From: Gammaproteobacteria bacterium
GTDB taxonomy: Bacteria > Pseudomonadota > Gammaproteobacteria > Xanthomonadales > Wenzhouxiangellaceae
NCBI GenBank assembly: GCA_021772985.1
Contig: JAJFKX010000036.1
Coordinates: forward strand, 83,536 to 147,535
DNA length: 64,000 nucleotides
Direction: 5' to 3'
Position 1 is the first letter of the stretch; each line of letters starts with the position of its first letter. Below, piece after piece: positions 8,954-18,449 of this stretch. The notes beneath the pieces are model-generated. The model was not told the origin of the DNA and searched no databases. It saw only the letters and a list, made by a program, of their open reading frames with translations. A program made the translations under genes and the position numbers.

Positions 8954-10090
8954 TCAATCACCAGTCGGCTGCATACGAACAATCTGCCCACTGTCACTAC
9001 CCAGATAAATCAGTCCATTTTGATCAACTGCCAAGCTGCGGATGCGCCCATGTTGGCGGTACACCAGGCGTTCTTCAAGTACCACCTGGTTATCCTGAAT
9101 CACAATCCTGTTGAGATGCTGATATGCCATTGATCCGCTTAAAATACTTCCGCGCCATGTTGGAAAGGCAGCGCCGTCGTAGTACAACATATCGCTGGGT
9201 GCGATTGAGGGAACCCATACCCATAATGGTTGCTGCATACCGTCTTCACTGACAATGCCTTTGCCGATTGGCCCACCGTCGTACTCAAAACCAAAGGAAA
9301 TCACCGGCCAGCCATAGTTGCCACCTGCCTGGATCACATTCAACTCGTCACCGCCACGTGGGCCGTGCTCGTGGCTGAGAATGGCATTGATAGGAGGGTA
9401 ATACATCAATCCTTGAGGATGCCGATGACCATAGCTCCAGATTTCAGGTTTGACAGTTGCACCACCACGAGTGTTGGCAGTACTGGCCTGGTTAACCAGA
9501 GGATTATCATCGGGTACGCCGCCGTCCGGCAGCAGGCGGACAATAGTGCCGGTGTGATTGCGGTTATCCTGGGCACGGTCACGATGATGCCGGTCACCGA
9601 TGGTGATGAACAGATAACCATTGGCAAACAGCATCCGGCCGCCATAGTGAAAGTTATCTTCAGAATAGGCATCAGCAGTGAACAAGCGTTCCCGCTCAAC
9701 CAGCTGGTTGTCATTGAGCTTAAAGCGATCCACTACTGTGGTGCTGGCCAGCTGATCACCTTCTGAATAGCTCAGGTAAATCCAACCGTTGCCCGCATAA
9801 CCTGGGTGTACCGCCAGGTCATGCAAGCCTGAATCACCATTGGCGTATATTTCCGGCAATCCATTGATATTGGTTAATTCGCCGGTGGATGTGTTCAGTA
9901 GAGCCATACTGGGCACATTGCGTTGCAGTATCAGTAACCGATCATCACCGATAAATTCAATGTCGGAAGGCTGCTGTAATCCATTGGCAATAATTTCGGT
10001 TTGGTAACTGGTCTGTGCCAGAGCAGGTTGCAAAATGGTGATTAGAATAATTGCAGTCGACCGGGCAAAAGCCGCATAAAGCTGGTGCAT
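8954..10090 (-). CDS. PQQ-dependent sugar (glucose/sorbosone) dehydrogenase, secreted
   Basis: Signal peptide; GLQQPSDIEFIGDDRLLILQR, LHDLAVHPGYAGNGWIYLSYSE, WSYGHRHPQGL, HEHGPRGGDELN motifs. Confidence 0.9.
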   Translation of the reverse strand: MHQLYAAFARSTAIILITILQPALAQTSYQTEIIANGLQQPSDIEFIGDDRLLILQRNVPSMALLNTSTGELTNINGLPEIYANGDSGLHDLAVHPGYAGNGWIYLSYSEGDQLASTTVVDRFKLNDNQLVERERLFTADAYSEDNFHYGGRMLFANGYLFITIGDRHHRDRAQDNRNHTGTIVRLLPDGGVPDDNPLVNQASTANTRGGATVKPEIWSYGHRHPQGLMYYPPINAILSHEHGPRGGDELNVIQAGGNYGWPVISFGFEYDGGPIGKGIVSEDGMQQPLWVWVPSIAPSDMLYYDGAAFPTWRGSILSGSMAYQHLNRIVIQDNQVVLEERLVYRQHGRIRSLAVDQNGLIYLGSDSGQIVRMQPTGD

Positions 10091-10231
10091 CTATGACTCT
10101 CCCATTGTTAATAGTTATACGATAATGCTCGTAATATAGTCCGCGTCGGATTGGGTAAGTTTCATCAGATTATGTGACGGTGATCAAATCCGGGATTGGC
10201 ATTAAGCGATCATTTTGCTCATAATTTACCG

Positions 10232-10873
10232 ATGGCAAAATTGTACTTCTATTACTCCACCATGAACGCAGGTAAAACCACCACGCTGTTGCAATCGGCC
10301 TGGAATTACCGCGAACGGGGCATGCATCCATTTATTTTGACACCGATCATTAACAATCGTGAAGGGACAGTCCTGGTTCAATCCCGAATTGGTTTATCTG
10401 CAGATGCCTACGCATTCTCCGATGACGAGGATTTGCTGCGCGTGGTGGAAACTCAGTTGGATCAGCAAAACGTCCACTGTGTACTGGTTGATGAAGCTCA
10501 GTTTTTAAGCAAGCAACAGGTAAGGCAGTTGTCTGATGTGGTTGATGATCTTGGTATCCCGGTGTTGACCTATGGTTTGCGTACGGATTTTCGTGGTGAA
10601 CTGTTCCCGGGCAGTCAGGCGCTGTTGGCCTGGGCGGATAATTTGCAGGAATTGAAAACCATCTGCCACACCGGTAAAAAAGCCACCATGGTAGTACGCG
10701 TGGATGAAAATGGTTATGCGATTAAACAGGGCGCTCAAGTCGAAATTGGAGGCAATGAACGTTATGTTTCCGTCAGCCGTAAGGAATTTAAGGCAGTTTT
10801 GTACGGCGGTAAGAAGGTCAAAGTGATCGATCAGCCCGAAAAAGAAACGCCTGCAAAACAGCAATTACTCTGA
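10232..10873 (+). CDS. tdk: Thymidine kinase
   Basis: [46 protein letters not shown]; internal start at 10232. Confidence 0.94.
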   Translation: MAKLYFYYSTMNAGKTTTLLQSAWNYRERGMHPFILTPIINNREGTVLVQSRIGLSADAYAFSDDEDLLRVVETQLDQQNVHCVLVDEAQFLSKQQVRQLSDVVDDLGIPVLTYGLRTDFRGELFPGSQALLAWADNLQELKTICHTGKKATMVVRVDENGYAIKQGAQVEIGGNERYVSVSRKEFKAVLYGGKKVKVIDQPEKETPAKQQLL

Positions 10874-10876
10874 TCA

Positions 10877-11845
10877 ATGCGTATTCTTAGCGCCGATGAC
10901 ATACATGCCGCTGTGCCGATGCTGCAGGCCATTAAGATTATGTCTCAAGCTGCAGTTACTATTCATAATGGCAGTGTCCAGGCGCCGGAACGATTAGGCA
11001 TCGACGCCGCCAATAATGGCCGGTTATTGTTAATGGGGGCGACTGATGACGCCTTAGGGATGGTGTGTAAAACCGTATCTGTGTTTCCAGCTAACCGAGC
11101 GCTTGGTTTGCCATCAATTATGGGCCTGGTTCAATACTTGGATGTAGCTACAGGTGAGCCATTGGCGATTATGCCGGGTGGCGAGTTAACCGCATGGCGT
11201 ACTGGCGCGCTAGGTGGCGCTGCGATCAACTTATTGGCGCGCCAGCACCTGGAAACAGCAGTGATTATCGGTTGTGGAGCGCAAGCCGCGACCCAGTTGC
11301 AGGCCTTGCTGGCAGTGCGCCAACCCAGGCGGATTGGTTTGTATGATCGCAATCCCGAATTTGTCCAGGCATTTATTGAATCAAACCGTTTGCACGTCAG
11401 TTCAGAGCTGGTTGCTGTTAATGACATTGAGGCAGCGGTTGCCGCCGCTGATGTTGTGATTACCACGACCAATTCATCAGCGCCGGTATTTGATGGCAGA
11501 TTCCTACGCCCAGGTACGCATATCAATGCCATTGGTAGTTTTAAGCCGAGTATGTGCGAGCTGGATAACCGGACGATTGCAAGCAGTAGAGTATTTGTTG
11601 ACAGTGCTTCATCGGTAGCCCTGGAAGCCGGCGAGCTGATCGCCGCATTGTCCGCTGGTGTTACCCGGCAACAGGATTGGGCTGAGTTGGGTGAGGTGGT
11701 CAGTGGTGGTGATCAGGGCCGACTCAGTGATCAGGACATCACGCTGTTTAAATCCGTCGGGCATGCGGTGCTGGATTTGTATATGGCCAAAGCGGTTTTT
11801 CAGGCCGCGGAACAGCAGGGGCTAGGCAAAAGGATACACATCTGA
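10877..11845 (+). CDS. Ornithine cyclodeaminase / mu-crystallin family; likely delta-1-pyrroline-2-carboxylate reductase
   Basis: GELTAWRTGALGGAAINLLA, VIIGCGAQAATQLQAL, GTHINAIGSFKPSMCELD; adjacent to T3LHyp dehydratase candidate. Confidence 0.85.
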   Translation: MRILSADDIHAAVPMLQAIKIMSQAAVTIHNGSVQAPERLGIDAANNGRLLLMGATDDALGMVCKTVSVFPANRALGLPSIMGLVQYLDVATGEPLAIMPGGELTAWRTGALGGAAINLLARQHLETAVIIGCGAQAATQLQALLAVRQPRRIGLYDRNPEFVQAFIESNRLHVSSELVAVNDIEAAVAAADVVITTTNSSAPVFDGRFLRPGTHINAIGSFKPSMCELDNRTIASSRVFVDSASSVALEAGELIAALSAGVTRQQDWAELGEVVSGGDQGRLSDQDITLFKSVGHAVLDLYMAKAVFQAAEQQGLGKRIHI

Positions 11846-12870
11846 TGGAATCCATTCAGACTCTGGACCTGCACACTGCAGGTGAACCTTTACGTATTAT
11901 TCGGACCATTCCAGGATTGGCCGGTCAAGATTTACTGAATGTTCCTGGTGATACTATCCTGGCGAAACGCCGTTGGGCACAAATCCATTTGGAAACATTG
12001 CGTCGACAATTGATGTTTGAGCCACGTGGTCATGCAGATATGTACGGGGCGATTTTGACACCACCGGTAACGCCGGATGGCGATGTCGGCGTGTTGTTTT
12101 TGCACAATGGTGGTTTCAGTACCATGTGTGGGCACGGAATTATCGGAATCGTAAAAGCCGGTTTGGATCGGGATCTGTTCCAGCCTGCCGATAGCAGCAA
12201 TATTCGGATCGATACACCTGCTGGGCGAGTGGTTGCTGCAGGGCATGTTGAAGCAGGTGTTGTGGCACGGGTGAGTTTTCAGAACGTGCCATCATTTGTG
12301 CTTGCTGATCAGTTAAAAATTGACCTGGGCGATGATCTTGTGATTCAGGCAGCACTGGCTTTTGGTGGTGCATTTTATGCTTATGTTGATGCAGACGTAG
12401 TGGGTTTAAGCCTGCGTCCGGACCGATATCCTGCAATTGTCGATTGGGGTAAACGGATCAAGCAGGCATTTATGCAACAACATACGATTGTGCATCCGGG
12501 TGGCGAGCAGGATTTGAATTTTCTTTACGGCAGCATATTTGTCGAGCCGCTGATGGATAAACCTTTTCCACAATACAGCCGCAATGTGTGTGTGTTTGCA
12601 GAAGGCGAAGTTGATCGTAGCCCAACGGGAACAGGTGTCAGTGGACGTGCAGCAATTCATTATGCGCGTGGAGAAGTCAGTCTGCACAAACAGCTGATCA
12701 TGCATAGTCTGGTCGATAGTGCATTCCAGGTGCGCTGTATTGCTGAGACTGATGTGAATGGTCATCAGGCGATTATCCCGGAAGTTAACGGGCAGGCTTT
12801 TATCACCGGCGAGCATCAATTTTTGCTGGATAAAGCAGACCCTTTTGTTGATGGTTTTTTATTGCGTTAG
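11845..12870 (+). CDS. Proline racemase superfamily; likely trans-3-hydroxy-L-proline dehydratase
   Basis: STMCGHGIIGIVKAG retains first catalytic Cys; second motif is SPTGTGVSG (Thr instead of Cys), the dehydratase signature. Confidence 0.85.
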   Translation: MESIQTLDLHTAGEPLRIIRTIPGLAGQDLLNVPGDTILAKRRWAQIHLETLRRQLMFEPRGHADMYGAILTPPVTPDGDVGVLFLHNGGFSTMCGHGIIGIVKAGLDRDLFQPADSSNIRIDTPAGRVVAAGHVEAGVVARVSFQNVPSFVLADQLKIDLGDDLVIQAALAFGGAFYAYVDADVVGLSLRPDRYPAIVDWGKRIKQAFMQQHTIVHPGGEQDLNFLYGSIFVEPLMDKPFPQYSRNVCVFAEGEVDRSPTGTGVSGRAAIHYARGEVSLHKQLIMHSLVDSAFQVRCIAETDVNGHQAIIPEVNGQAFITGEHQFLLDKADPFVDGFLLR

Positions 12871-13022
12871 CATCGCATTTTGTAACCTTTTCAAATTGAT
12901 CAGCATCATAGCAAGATGATGCGCAGATAATGGACTGCAACCCGGGTTTGCAAATGTTCTGCAACATGTCAGCTATTCACCCCTGCTCTGGTCTTTGAGC
13001 AATACTTTAATCGTAAACGGAA

Positions 13023-13967
13023 GTGAAGATAATTATGTGGATGAAGCAAATTTTGGTTTTGTCATTAACCCTGATGATATCTGGGCCGGGTTGGTCGATA
13101 GAGATCAATGGTTTTGATCTCAGCTCTGAATTGATGGATGCAAACACTGTCATTCGGCTGGGGTCTGTGGACTTTCCCAAGCAAGCACTGGATGAGGTGA
13201 AAACCGAGACCATTAGCAACACAGAATGGGAAGAAAGTAATTTAATTATGGGTGTGGCAATCAATGGTGAAGCCCGTGCTTACCCCTTGGCAATAATGAT
13301 GTGGCATCAGATCGTCAATGATGAGCTTGGTGGTGTGCCGGTGTTGGTCACTTTTTGCCGATTATGCGGGACCGGTTTGGTTTACGACCGGGTTGTGGAT
13401 AATAAGCAGCTTACGTTTGGCATGTCGGGCCTGATTTATCGTGCTGACATCCTCTTGTATGATAAGGAAACCAACTCCTTGTGGTCACGTTTCCTGGATG
13501 AGTCGGTGGCCGGGCCGTCACAGGGGCAGCCGATTTTTGATTTGCCGTACCGGATTACATCCCTGGCTGAATGGAAACAACTGTATCCGGAATCTACAGT
13601 GATCTCGCGGAATACCGGCTTTGATATTGACTATTCAAAAACACCCTCCGGAACATCCTCCTTGGGTGAAAGTGTATTCGCTGCAATGCCTACGGAATTA
13701 CGTTACCACCCGGATATGCCGGTGATTGGTGTCAGCCGGAACGGTAAAGCCAAAGCCTATCCTGCTGGCGAGGTGCTGATTAGTGCCGGTAAAGTCACAG
13801 ATCAATTCGGTGGAGCCAATTTGACTATTGAGTACACTGTTACGCAACAGTTGTTCAGCCATCAGATAGGCAATCAATTGACCGTGGAACAAACCACTTG
13901 GGGAACTTGGACTGATGCCCATCCGGACACTGCGGTTTTTACAGCTTCAATGGAGGATGAGGGATGA
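13023..13967 (+). CDS. DUF3179 domain-containing protein, secreted
   Basis: Signal peptide; GEARAYPLAIMMWHQIVNDELGGVPVLVTFCRLCGTGLVYDR signature. Confidence 0.9.
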   Translation: MKIIMWMKQILVLSLTLMISGPGWSIEINGFDLSSELMDANTVIRLGSVDFPKQALDEVKTETISNTEWEESNLIMGVAINGEARAYPLAIMMWHQIVNDELGGVPVLVTFCRLCGTGLVYDRVVDNKQLTFGMSGLIYRADILLYDKETNSLWSRFLDESVAGPSQGQPIFDLPYRITSLAEWKQLYPESTVISRNTGFDIDYSKTPSGTSSLGESVFAAMPTELRYHPDMPVIGVSRNGKAKAYPAGEVLISAGKVTDQFGGANLTIEYTVTQQLFSHQIGNQLTVEQTTWGTWTDAHPDTAVFTASMEDEG

Positions 13968-14266
13968 AATATTTTGCTGCTGGACTGATTTTGATCATCC
14001 TGGGTGGTTGTGGAGGATACCCGACATATAGTGACCCGAATAACCCTAATTATCACGCCTACGATCTGAATGAGCGTGCTATTCGGCATCGGGTGTATAG
14101 AAATAGTGATCGCTATCTTTATAGGAATACTCATCATAATGCGTACAACAACCATGGTTTCTATCACCGTTCTTCCAATTATGGAAGTTATGGTCGTGGT
14201 TACCGTAGTGGCTATAGTCGAGGGTATCGAGGCTATCGGGGTTTTCGGGGTTTTCGAGGTTACTGA
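13964..14266 (+). CDS. Small Arg/Gly/Tyr-rich lipoprotein, hypothetical
   Basis: ATGA overlap with DUF3179 gene; lipobox ILGGC; C-terminal YRGYRGFRGFRGY. Confidence 0.6.
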   Translation: MKYFAAGLILIILGGCGGYPTYSDPNNPNYHAYDLNERAIRHRVYRNSDRYLYRNTHHNAYNNHGFYHRSSNYGSYGRGYRSGYSRGYRGYRGFRGFRGY

Positions 14267-14540
14267 CCGAGCCATGAAGGAAAACCGATAATACCCAGGA
14301 TACCGCTGGTAAAAATTACCGATAAGCTAAACATTATGTTTGTAGAGCAAGGAAAGCGCACGTGCGCAAAATTGTGGAGCAAATTATCTGGAAAGATTAA
14401 TCATGGCGTGGGTTTGCTGGGATGAATTTTAAACAAGCCAAGGTCAAAATATATATTGCTATAATCGGATGTCAATAACATGGAGTCTCGTGTATGCGGT
14501 TAACGATCATCCTCGCGGACTTGTTTGGTTTTATCCGTTG

Positions 14541-15164
14541 ATGGGTGCTAAACGTATACTGATAACAGCAGTTCTGCTTGCCGGTAATGCATTGGCGCAG
14601 ACAGTTGAAAAAGATCTGGTTGCTGCTGCAATAGAAAGAACCCATCACACAGTCAGGTACGATGGTGGCTATTTTTCTATTGATTACCCGGGCGGAGATG
14701 TTCCAGAGGGCATAGGTGTATGCACAGATGTTGTGATTCGCGCCTTTCGCAGCATCGGTGCTGACCTGCAACGCCTGGTGCATGAGGATATGCTTAAGCA
14801 CTTTGATGATTACCCTTCCAAGCGTATCTGGGGATTAACCAGAACCGATCGGAATATAGACCATCGGCGGGTACCGAACCTGCAAACTTTCTTCAGCAGG
14901 CATGGGCAGGAATTGCCGGTGAGTTCAAATCCAAAAGATTATGCTGCTGGAGATTTGGTCACTTGGCTGTTGCCGGGAAATTTACCTCACATTGGTATTG
15001 TTACCGACCAATTTAGTCGCAGTGGCAATCCACTAATCGTACATAACATTGGTGCGGGACCTAAGTTGGAAGACAGCTTTTTTGCTTATGATATTACCGG
15101 GCATTACAGCTATGTGCCGGGAATATTTCCAAATCAAGCATCAGCCGATGAAATGTCAGAATAG
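14541..15164 (+). CDS. DUF1287 domain-containing protein
   Basis: VRYDGGYFSIDYPGGDVPEGIGVCTDVVIRAFRSIGADLQ; signal peptide from internal start at 14541. Confidence 0.87.
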   Translation: MGAKRILITAVLLAGNALAQTVEKDLVAAAIERTHHTVRYDGGYFSIDYPGGDVPEGIGVCTDVVIRAFRSIGADLQRLVHEDMLKHFDDYPSKRIWGLTRTDRNIDHRRVPNLQTFFSRHGQELPVSSNPKDYAAGDLVTWLLPGNLPHIGIVTDQFSRSGNPLIVHNIGAGPKLEDSFFAYDITGHYSYVPGIFPNQASADEMSE

Positions 15165-15165
15165 A

Positions 15166-15188
15166 TAGCGCTTGGTTTACAAGCGCTA
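15166..15188. terminator. Candidate bidirectional terminator hairpin
   Basis: tagcgcttg-gttta-caagcgcta, 9-bp perfect stem between convergent genes. Confidence 0.45.
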
Positions 15189-15227
15189 AATCGTTTCAGC
15201 CAAAAGTAGTGCGATATTGAGTGTTAA

Positions 15228-17096
15228 TTATTCAGCTGGTGCTGCTGCAGGGTTTTTAAGAAATTCCAACAGCCTGCTCCAGCTGGGCTCAACATCACCT
15301 TTGTTACGTTCCGGGTTTAACATTGATGCACCGTGCGACGAGTCCGGCGCAACAAACACTTCAATACCTTTTGAGCTCAGCAGTTGGGCCTGTTCAGCAA
15401 CCGGTGGAAACTCCATTTCACTTTCAGGTCTGTATACCAGTTTGGGTGTTGCAGAGCTGGCAGCCAGCCAGTCGACAACTTCACAATCACCCATTCTGCT
15501 CGAGGCTGGTGAAAAAGCTGCAACACCGCTGAGCCGGTTGGCATGTTCCGCTGCCAGCCGGATCACCAAAGCAGCACTGTAGCTACTGCCGATGGCAAGA
15601 ATTGGCCCACCTGAACCCTGCAGAAAAACATATTGCAGGGCTGCTTCTAGGTCAGGGTAGGCGGCACAGTAATCGTCGGTGGATTCACCAATAGCTGTTA
15701 CTGTACGGTTTTCTGAACCGAGGCGATCACCACCACTGCGGGCATCCCAAGCGAAAACTTCAAAACCTTCACGGACCAATCGTCGGGCGATTTCAGTGTA
15801 TTCGCCGCGGGCATCGCTGCCGGCTTGATGAAATAATAAGATGCTGGGTGCAGCCGTTTGGTGGCTGCGGTAGTGGTCGCCGAAAAGCTGCACACCATCA
15901 GCAGCTGTTGTATGAACTTGTTGTGGTGCTACAGTTATGGGATCGGGATGAATGCTGCCTTTGCGCTGAAATTCAATCGCCCAGTGTGGAGGCCAGGTAT
16001 TTCCCCGGTCTGTGCTTTGCAGGCCCTTCCAGCGATAGGCATCCTCACGCACATCAAAAAATATCCATTGAAATAGTGGATTGCCGGCGGTCTGTGCGGT
16101 GAAGGGATGCAACACAATTCGATTTGCTTCCTGCACGCCACCAAAATACAACGGGACGTTGTTCCGGTTGGGCAGAAACAGGCTTTCCCAACGTCGCATT
16201 GAACGATTGTAAATTCTTAAAATACTGGTGGCTGCTTCAGGCCTGTTTGGATTGCTTTCGGCCCAGTCAAATTCCAATATGGCGTAACCATCCAGGACAT
16301 AGGTTGCCGTCGCATTGGAAGACCAGCGCAATTCGCCCTGTGGTTGCGGCAACCAGTGGCTGGCCTGGAATTCGCCCAACAGGAAGTCAAATTGTGCTGC
16401 CTCTTTTGCCCGGTCAGGTGCCGGCAGGCCGGTGTCTTCACGTAATGAGAAAAACGTTTGGTTTGGGCTGCGCCGGGTGAATGTGCGTTTTGCAGTGGGG
16501 CTCCAGGTTTTTCCAAAATCGGAGGAAGATTCACTTAGCAAAGTGTAGCTGTTATCTGAGCTTAATTTGAGTGTGCGCCTGAGCAGCAACAATGATGTCC
16601 CACCACCCGGCCGCATGCTGTTGTGTACAAGCAGTTGATCATTTTCAAACCAACCGCTGTATACCGTGATCGATTCGGTCCAGCTATTGCCTTCGCTGAT
16701 GCTCCAAATACCATTACTGTCCACAGCTATAAAAGCCAGACTCGACATTGCATGACCTGCACCATCGAAATCTGTGATACGGGTACGTTCCATCAGGCCA
16801 TGTCCGCGATTCATATAACTGACACGGGCAATACCCTGCGAACGCAATGGTTCCTGGTCCGGCTGATATAGTTCCAGCTGCAGGTCCCAATCACCAACAA
16901 GGCCGGCAAGTTTGTTCAGTGCTTCTGGTGCCAACTCGGATGGTGCAGTTAACTCGATGCCGGGATCAAACATTCTGCCATCACGCACCTGCGCTTTCGA
17001 GACCGGAGTAAAGATGACGGTTATCGATACAATTAAGCTGGCTGGAAAATAAAAGCGCATGGTAAATACCTTGTGGATTCTGTATGCAATAAACAT
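15228..17096 (-). CDS. Two DUF1579-like segments fused to a C-terminal alpha/beta hydrolase
   Basis: LAGLVGDWDLQLELYQPD and FLLGEFQASHWLPQPQGEL segments; then ILLFHQAGSDARGEYTEIARRLVREGFEVFAWDARSGGD and IGSSYSAAL nucleophile elbow. Confidence 0.68.
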   Translation of the reverse strand: MFIAYRIHKVFTMRFYFPASLIVSITVIFTPVSKAQVRDGRMFDPGIELTAPSELAPEALNKLAGLVGDWDLQLELYQPDQEPLRSQGIARVSYMNRGHGLMERTRITDFDGAGHAMSSLAFIAVDSNGIWSISEGNSWTESITVYSGWFENDQLLVHNSMRPGGGTSLLLLRRTLKLSSDNSYTLLSESSSDFGKTWSPTAKRTFTRRSPNQTFFSLREDTGLPAPDRAKEAAQFDFLLGEFQASHWLPQPQGELRWSSNATATYVLDGYAILEFDWAESNPNRPEAATSILRIYNRSMRRWESLFLPNRNNVPLYFGGVQEANRIVLHPFTAQTAGNPLFQWIFFDVREDAYRWKGLQSTDRGNTWPPHWAIEFQRKGSIHPDPITVAPQQVHTTAADGVQLFGDHYRSHQTAAPSILLFHQAGSDARGEYTEIARRLVREGFEVFAWDARSGGDRLGSENRTVTAIGESTDDYCAAYPDLEAALQYVFLQGSGGPILAIGSSYSAALVIRLAAEHANRLSGVAAFSPASSRMGDCEVVDWLAASSATPKLVYRPESEMEFPPVAEQAQLLSSKGIEVFVAPDSSHGASMLNPERNKGDVEPSWSRLLEFLKNPAAAPAE

Positions 17097-17248
17097 ACAC
17101 CTTGATAGTATCGGGTTCGCATTCTATGCGTTCAAACAATGCAAACTTAAGTTCAACGGAATTAAACAAGCATTGAGCAAATTGATTTGCAAGTAAAGTA
17201 GGTACACTATTTCCTGCCAGTAATCGTGGCGGTCACAAGGAATAAGAT

Positions 17249-17713
17249 ATGGCTGAATACAGTGTTGACATAAAATGGGAACGGTCACAGGACGAAGCAT
17301 TTATTGACAACAAGTACAGCAGAGCACATAGCTGGTGTTTTGATGGCGGCGCGAAAGTAGCGGCTTCTTCTTCTCCACATGTAGTGCCCGTGCCGTATTC
17401 TGTAGCGGCGAATGTTGACCCGGAAGAAGCTTTTGTGGCGGCCTTGTCCAGTTGCCATATGCTGTGGTTTTTACACCTGGCCGCTGCTGAAAAAATCATA
17501 GTCGAGAGTTATCGGGATAATGCTGTCGGGATAATGGCGAAAAATGCTGCTGGCCGATTTGCCATGACCGAAGTGACGCTTAAGCCTGAGATTGTTTTTT
17601 CAGGCAATAACAAACCATCCGCTGAGCAACTTGATCAATTACATCATCTGGCACATAAAAATTGCTTTATAGCCAACTCAGTCAAGACCGCCCTGAAGAT
17701 AGAATCAGCCTGA
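17249..17713 (+). CDS. OsmC family protein
   Basis: VDPEEAFVAALSSCHMLWFLHLAA and CFIANSVKT motifs. Confidence 0.88.
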   Translation: MAEYSVDIKWERSQDEAFIDNKYSRAHSWCFDGGAKVAASSSPHVVPVPYSVAANVDPEEAFVAALSSCHMLWFLHLAAAEKIIVESYRDNAVGIMAKNAAGRFAMTEVTLKPEIVFSGNNKPSAEQLDQLHHLAHKNCFIANSVKTALKIESA

Positions 17714-17786
17714 TTGCATAGCTATACAGCCTCAGGTATGTCATTGAGTGGATCATCAACAGCTTGTTGGTTATTAGCACCATTCA

Positions 17787-18302
17787 TTATGAAGTGCTTT
17801 CCAGGTTCGCCTTTAAGCGCTTAAATTGCTCGGCTAGTACGCTGTCGACAACCGGAGCAAATGCGGCCAAATCGGTATCAGTGAAACCGTTGACGTAGTA
17901 TTTCCAGTGGATAGTGGTGCCGCCATCTTCGTCAGTATCCAATGACCAAATCATGGTGCCGTCCAGGCCAAAGTCTTTCAGAGGCCCCAGGCCACCTTCG
18001 AATACCACTTTGGAGTTTTCCATCCATATGGCAAGGTCCAAATGATGCACTAGGTTGCCATCCCAACGTTCACAGAAGCAGGCTTTGTCAATTTTCAGAT
18101 TGTTGCTGATACCAGAATAGGTATGTTCCGGGTTCCACCAGTCACCAACCTTGTCTGTCATGGTTGCGAATACGGTTGCAATGTCGTGAGTCACGGTGGT
18201 TTTGTGTTCGATAATGAAGCCATCCGTCGCAGATTTGCTGACTTCCGCATGAACTGTGATGGATGCAACCAGGGTTAATAATAGATAGGTGATTAAGCGC
18301 AT
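17787..18302 (-). CDS. SRPBCC family protein, secreted
   Basis: ATVFATMTDKVGDWWNPEHTYSG START-like pattern; signal peptide at internal start. Confidence 0.75.
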   Translation of the reverse strand: MRLITYLLLTLVASITVHAEVSKSATDGFIIEHKTTVTHDIATVFATMTDKVGDWWNPEHTYSGISNNLKIDKACFCERWDGNLVHHLDLAIWMENSKVVFEGGLGPLKDFGLDGTMIWSLDTDEDGGTTIHWKYYVNGFTDTDLAAFAPVVDSVLAEQFKRLKANLESTS

Positions 18303-18449
18303 AGCGACTCGACTCAAAATTAAGTTAAACATAGTGTAAGTGATTGATAAGCAGCTAATCTTGTAAAAATGTCTATCATTGATTGGATGACGTGAATTGA
18401 TTACTGACATAGAATCAAAAAGTTAACAGGAATTACCTAGGTAATATTA

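Noticed and set aside
9230-9766. 178-aa plus-strand ORF
   Set aside because: Antisense to a well-supported PQQ-dependent sugar dehydrogenase.
12903-12922. Hairpin gcatcat-agcaag-atgatgc after the proline racemase-like gene
   Set aside because: Only 7 bp and no T-tract; not enough to call a terminator.
13874-14275. 133-aa minus-strand ORF rich in Ile/Thr/Ser
   Set aside because: Antisense shadow of the DUF3179 tail and RG-rich lipoprotein; low-complexity mirror translation.
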